Source: Rosa chinensis
Taxonomy: Eukaryota; Streptophyta; Magnoliopsida; Rosales; Rosaceae
DNA length: 64,000 nt
Reading direction: 5' to 3'
Assembly (NCBI RefSeq): GCF_002994745.2
Contig: NC_037088.1
Location: 1,741,001-1,805,000, forward strand
Shown: in pieces, positions 59,840 to 64,000 of the stretch
Layout of the letters: every line of letters starts with the position of its first letter
Position numbering within the stretch: position 1 is the first letter of the stretch
Notes under the pieces: model-generated
The model's database searches: none
Told to the model about the DNA's origin: nothing
The model's input: the letters and a program-made list of their open reading frames with translations, nothing else
Translations under genes and position numbers: made by a program

Positions 59840-60362
59840 CTTTCTTGGGTAAGCAGTAATCAATCTGTATGTGAATTTTGGAGTAAAGTAGTTGGGAAAA
59901 GAAAGGCATAGTTGGAGGTCATGATTTGCATGCAAAAGCAAATCTGCAGGGCTTGTGTTGTGAGCCATCTCAAAGATGCTTTTCTTTCTGCTTAAATTAT
60001 ACACTAATCTTGTTTTTAATTGTTGTCTCCCTCATATCTTCCATTGTTGATACTGTTCAACATCATGTTCAAGCCAGCTCAATTCCTTTCTAAACTACGT
60101 GGTTTAGATTCATATACATATGGTGGGATTGATGCACTTTCATAGAACTGCATTAATGGGCCACAAAACAAATAAATAAACGAAATTTGTTAACCATATG
60201 TTATGCTCTTTGAAGGCGGTTGTGAAGATAATTACTAAGATTTTGCTCTTTCAGACTTTTTAATTTGACACAGCTTTGGGTACATCACTAGAAAGAATGC
60301 TGTGGTTTTTATTTATTTATTTATTTTTTAACTCAAATTTATACATATTACAAATAACATAT
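59840..60362. other. Spacer before duplicated segment copy 2
   Basis: AT-rich sequence without ORFs. If the CACTA reading is right, it was contiguous with the 3' UTR side of the small gene at 48161-48230. Confidence 0.4.
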
Positions 60363-60842
60363 TATTAAATATTGCTATGAAAGGCCTTATTTAAATTTTT
60401 TTTTTTGTTAAAATCAATACATGGGAGTTTGCTCACTAAAAAAAAAAAAAAAGTATAGGAGCTTTTGACACCGTTACAAAAGAATAGAGCAGTATTTCAA
60501 ATAACTTATGAAGGCTAAATACCAACAACTCAATGGTAACTCAGTACATACATAACATTCATTGCACTTTCAAATGAACTAGTTATGCAGAAGGATTCTC
60601 CATGATATAGTTAGATTCAACAACTTGCTGCAATCGTTGATCTCCATAGTCATAGTTGTCAACTTGACTATTTCCATTAACATTGGGCACCACAGTCTCT
60701 AGTATTAGTTTCTCTACTCATCATATAATTAGCCACTACAAAACCATGAGTATCATAAAATGATCAATAAATGGAAAACACTAAATTTTACATTTGTTAA
60801 ATTAAAGCTCATCTACTCATCACAAATCAAGTTGCTAAGAAC

Positions 60843-60844
<2 letters not shown>

Positions 60845-60886
<42 letters not shown>
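60845..60886 (+). repeat. 42-bp poly(G) run
   Basis: Forty-two consecutive G. The partner copy has only gggggagggggtgg at about 7630-7643. Confidence 0.95.
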
Positions 60887-60888
<2 letters not shown>

Positions 60889-61112
60889 AGAATAATGTCA
60901 TTTTAACCTAAATAGAAAATGGCAGTATCAAATATTTCCATTGACAGTAGGAAAGAGGGTAACATGTGACAAAACTATACTACACCATCAAATCAACCAT
61001 TTTGGTGACCAAACTATACTACACCATCAAATCAACCAGTATCAAATAAGTAAAAATTTATCAGGGGACTTTACTGTTTAAATGGATTAAGATTATAAGT
61101 GTGAAGGCAAAC

Positions 61113-61325
61113 CTCAGGGTCCATCTAGAATGCAGTCCCCTACAAAACTTGAATTTCATTCACTTTGGTGGTTATCTGGAAAAAGGCACAGCGAATACTA
61201 TTAGGAGAAAAGATTCAAAATGATTGTGAAAACTATTAAAAATATAGAATGGCACAGAGAACAGAAGACATTCCTTTACCAATCCAAAATCTGCAAGCTT
61301 GGCAGATCCATAAGCTGTCGCCTAA
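61113..61325 (-). pseudogene. MEKK1-like kinase exons, copy 2
   Basis: The same two exons as at 7800-8022. The DFG exon (about 61268-61321) differs from copy 1 at a few bases, including K-L-A-D-F-G-L-V/A-K-type changes near the donor. The activation-segment exon (about 61175-61113) is likewise broken, so the fragment was already dead before the duplication. Confidence 0.65.
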
Positions 61326-62674
61326 AAAATTTACACAGAAAAAATGAATAGTTCAAAATCAATGTAGACAAAAAAATGCTGAAAGCAAGCAATGAATCCA
61401 TAATTCACTACTTCATCTCTTTTCTGCTTCTATTCTGCTGTCAGAATTGCTCACCTTATCAACCTGCAAAACTGTAGCAGTCTATCGTCAATCTTGCGCA
61501 TTTCCATATATTTCTCTGTATGTAATAGCAAGGCTCAGTTGCCTCAAGAAACTGAATGTTGTACATTATGATCCCCACCACTAACTGTAACATCAAAACA
61601 CTTTATATCCCTTCGTATCGAGGGGGAAAAAAAACCTTAATTTCTCAATCTATCTAGAAACAGCAATATCAGAGTTCGATCACCCAAACAAATGCATCTA
61701 ACAAATTCCAAGCATCAAAAGCCATTAATAGAACTCACATCTTGAAACATTTGAGTAACACTATCTGCCAAGCTTGAAGCCATCTCTTGCTCTGAAACCT
61801 TATCGGAGAACTCCATTGAAACCAAAGCGGCTCTACACTTCTAAAAGTGGCAATTCTCCATGAACCTAAAGCAACCAGATGCACAATTCAAATATTCAAT
61901 CCAAGAACTTGTCCATACATATAAACACAATCCAATCTTATTGAAAAAGAAAAAAAACCAAAGTCTTTCTGGGCTTCTCTGCAACCAGATTATACAACAA
62001 ACACAGTAAACAAATATGAGCAAATTGAAGAAAACCAGAAGGAAGACAAATTACTACGCAAGCCAGAAGAAAGACAAAACTTACCAATGACCAAGAGCAA
62101 GCCAGAAGAAAGATGCTTCAAAAAGACAATTATGTTGCCTTTGAAACTTCCAACCAGAACAATCAACACAGTTTCAGAGGTAATAATTGCCCTACATAAT
62201 ATAAAATGTCAGCAATCCCTTCAAGTGCAAAGTGAACACAACAAAAAATAAAAATTGCATTTCACATTAACTTCTAATCAACCCTGAAAAATCAAAATGA
62301 GCACAGCACTTCTTTAACAGCAGAGTCATGTTTTAACCTAACTAATTAATCGACAAAAAACACAATATTGTCTCGTAGATTAGGGAAAATGGTCCGTACA
62401 GTACCTCACCTTTGGTTCCTTATAACTTTTGGTACCTGACAAAAAAAAATATCAATACGGTACCTGAAGTTCTCTGCCCGACCGAAGATTGGTACATATG
62501 GCCGTTACCTCCGTTACGGAACTTGCCAGCTGGCAAATCTACAAGGATACTTTCGTCCATTCACATATCAATTATTTTTTTTTTCTCTAAGGATTTTTCC
62601 TCTCTCTCTCTCATTATCCTTCGTCTGCATCTCTCTCTCTCTCAGCACTAAAATTCAAGCCCCAAATCCAAACC

Positions 62675-63268
62675 CAATCGAACCCTAAACGATCTTCCCG
62701 ACGAAATTCTGATCCAAATCCTCTCCTTGATTCCGACCTTAGAGGCCATCCACAACTCCCTCGTCTCCCGCCAATGGCGATCCCTCTGGTCCTGTCTCCC
62801 CTTCCTCGAATTCTCCTACCACCTCTTCCGGTCAATGACGCCGAACCCCTCCCCGTCACGAGCCACGGCTTCGCCGAGTTCATCAATTGCGCTCTCATTC
62901 TCCGCCCCAATTCTCCGATCAAAACCTTCCGCCTCTCTTTCATCTTCTACCAGTACTACACCTCCCACGTCGACTCTTGGGTGCGCTCTGCTGTCACTCG
63001 CTTCCGGGTGCGTGAGCCTAACCTCAACTTCTTCATCGACAAAGAGTACCATCTCTGGAGCAAGGAAGATCGAGCCCCGCGTGACAAGTATGATTTCCCT
63101 TTCTCTGTGCTGAGAAACGGCTGTGTTGAGAGGCTCACGCACGTCGATCTCACATTACCAGCCAGCATGGCCATGGTGGGTGTGAGCTCGGTGAGGTCCA
63201 TGTTTCTTGAGGATGTGGATTTGACGGACCAGATGTGGGAGAGTTTGATTTTGGGGCTACACCCATAG
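62675..63268 (+). pseudogene. Captured F-box/LRR (FBD-type) gene fragment
   Basis: The first frame reads L-P-D-E-I-L-I-Q-I-L-S-L-I and V-S-R-Q-W-R-S-L-W, a canonical plant F-box (about 62690-62815). It then shifts near 62835. The second frame continues with N-S-P-I-K-T-F-R-L-S, H-V-D-S-W-V-R-S-A and L-T-H-V-D-L-T-L-P, the text of F-box/RNI-like/FBD proteins, up to a stop at 63266. Such proteins bind SKP1 and recruit targets for ubiquitination. GC content is clearly higher than in the surrounding DNA, as expected of exonic cargo. The fragment lacks the C-terminal FBD and is frameshifted. Confidence 0.75.
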
Positions 63269-63359
63269 AGCTAGCTTTAGTCAATGGAGAGAGAACCAGA
63301 GCCTAGAAGAAGAAGAAGAAGAATCGACTCAACCTCAAGCAGCCACTCACGCTTGGCCG

Positions 63360-63830
63360 ATCTATCGGCTCCATGGCATTCCCCTATATTTCTGCATCAG
63401 AGAATGATACTATGGAAAGTTCTTTAGTGTTAGGGATGTCGAGATTTGTAGCCAGAATTTTGGATTCAGTAATATTTGTTTCTCTAAGTCATGCTCTATG
63501 TGGGGTGATGATGTTCAAAAGCTTTCAGACCTGCATTGGGTCCATGATTATTTTCTTTTGAGGATGGAGAAGAGACGAAATGGGGAAGCAGATTTGGTGG
63601 TGTTTTGCCACAAAGGATCTGATTCTAAAAAGGAACTAGAACACCCACATTCAGAGAGTAAAATTTTCTCTGAGATGGTTAGTTTTGTGGATCAGTCTGG
63701 GGCAAAATATGCAGTTCTATATGTCTCTGACCCATTAAATCAATCCAATATCCTTCTCATTGAGAGTTTCTCGCTGAAAGTGCCTCAGGAAATGCATCAG
63801 ACATCATTTCTTCTTTTGCATTCACCGTCA
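63360..63830 (+). pseudogene. Captured fragment of a second gene (plant type-1 membrane protein-like)
   Basis: The text runs A-F-P-Y-I-S-A-S-E-N in one frame, then L-S-D-L-H-W-V-H-D-Y-F-L-L-R-M-E-K-R in the next (63498-63750) with A-D-L-V-V-F-C-H-K-G and Y-A-V-L-Y-V-S-D-P, then Q-Y-P-S-H and L-A-E-S-A in a third. Exon-like text in three successive frames without introns suggests capture of spliced or compact coding sequence and later decay. From memory it resembles an uncharacterised single-pass plant membrane protein related to V-ATPase accessory proteins. The identification is tentative; the independence from the F-box gene is clearer. Confidence 0.5.
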
Positions 63831-64000
63831 AAAAAAAATATATTCTTTTGATTTTTTTTTATTATATAAAGAAGAACAATTAAGAAATAAAATAAAATAA
63901 AGGGTAAATTGGTCATTTTAAGTTGAAAATTGCCAGCTGGCAAGTTCTGTAACGGAGGTAACGACCATATGTACCAATCTTCGGTCGGGCAGAGAACTTC

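Larger units (their letters stand above)
60363..62382. repeat. Segmental duplication, copy 2 (partner 650-682 + 7183-9080)
   Basis: The sequence attaaatattgct(a)tgaaaggccttatttaaa at 60363-60400 is the uninterrupted target of the family-A Copia. The rest follows 7183-9080 closely. Differences include a small internal repetition (about 60990-61035, ccaaactatactacaccatcaaatcaacca) and the long G run. The unit is interrupted at 62383 by the Pack-MULE-like element. Confidence 0.9.
62383..64000 (+). mobile_element. Pack-MULE-like DNA transposon carrying two gene fragments (runs off the right edge)
   Basis: A terminal inverted repeat of about 157 bp starts GGGAAAATGGTCCGTACAG at 62383 and ends near 62540 (gccagctggcaaa). 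Its inverted copy begins at about 63929 and continues to the window end with gaccgaag/cttcggtc pairing. About 83 bp of the right arm should lie beyond 64000. There is no transposase inside; instead fragments of an F-box gene and of a second gene are present. The left border is exact, because copy 1 of the duplicated segment shows the empty site. The long TIR and gene cargo suggest a MULE. The diagnostic 9-11-bp target duplication cannot be checked here. Confidence 0.75.

Overview
This 64-kb window is plant nuclear DNA, almost certainly from a eudicot. It carries a spliced TIR-NBS-LRR (TNL) resistance gene, a class absent from grasses. It also holds plant-type Copia elements, L1 LINEs with an RNase H domain, CACTA elements with a Ulp1 protease, a tRNA-derived SINE, a Caulimoviridae-like endogenous pararetrovirus and a degraded G-lectin receptor kinase. 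The species cannot be fixed from sequence alone; Rosaceae is a guess. Only two host genes look intact: the TNL (25943-30040) and a very short three-exon gene (47097-48160). Most of the rest is nested, decayed mobile DNA.

Left part (1-24.7 kb). A truncated Copia end (family B) abuts a segment whose second copy lies at 60.4-62.4 kb. A 6.5-kb reverse Copia (family A, TSD CTTAT) has inserted into the first copy. The segment carries two exons of a MEKK1-like kinase. A 1-kb foldback element follows, then a 5.5-kb CACTA element (TSD ATT) with Ulp1 protease exons and, on the same strand, exons resembling the ectodomain of STRUBBELIG-family LRR kinases. A broken 5.8-kb LINE comes next. The host DNA between these insertions is itself repeated (about 10.9-11.4, 16.9-17.3, 23.1-24.3, 24.3-24.7 and 30.4-30.6 kb), as expected in a resistance-gene cluster.

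Middle (24.7-40 kb). The TNL has four exons with consistent phases and about 1254 residues. Its LRR region contains eight almost identical 22-residue repeats, a sign of recent expansion. Downstream is an S-domain receptor kinase pseudogene with a SINE in one intron, then an 8-bp-TSD MITE, a foldback element and a pararetrovirus copy that starts at the protease region.

Right part (40-64 kb). A family-B Copia deletion derivative (TSD TGAAT) and an internally deleted LINE with a 20-bp TSD lie next to the 64-aa gene. Then comes a probable CACTA shell (48.2-59.8 kb) holding an 8.9-kb SIRE-like Copia. That Copia has about 99% identical LTRs and TSD CTGTT, six in-frame stops and one frameshift in gag-pol, and an intact 3' extra ORF. 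Copy 2 of the duplicated segment follows, with a 42-bp G run. It is interrupted by a Pack-MULE-like element that has captured pieces of two unrelated genes and runs off the right edge. The two copies of the duplication act as empty-site controls for each other's insertions.
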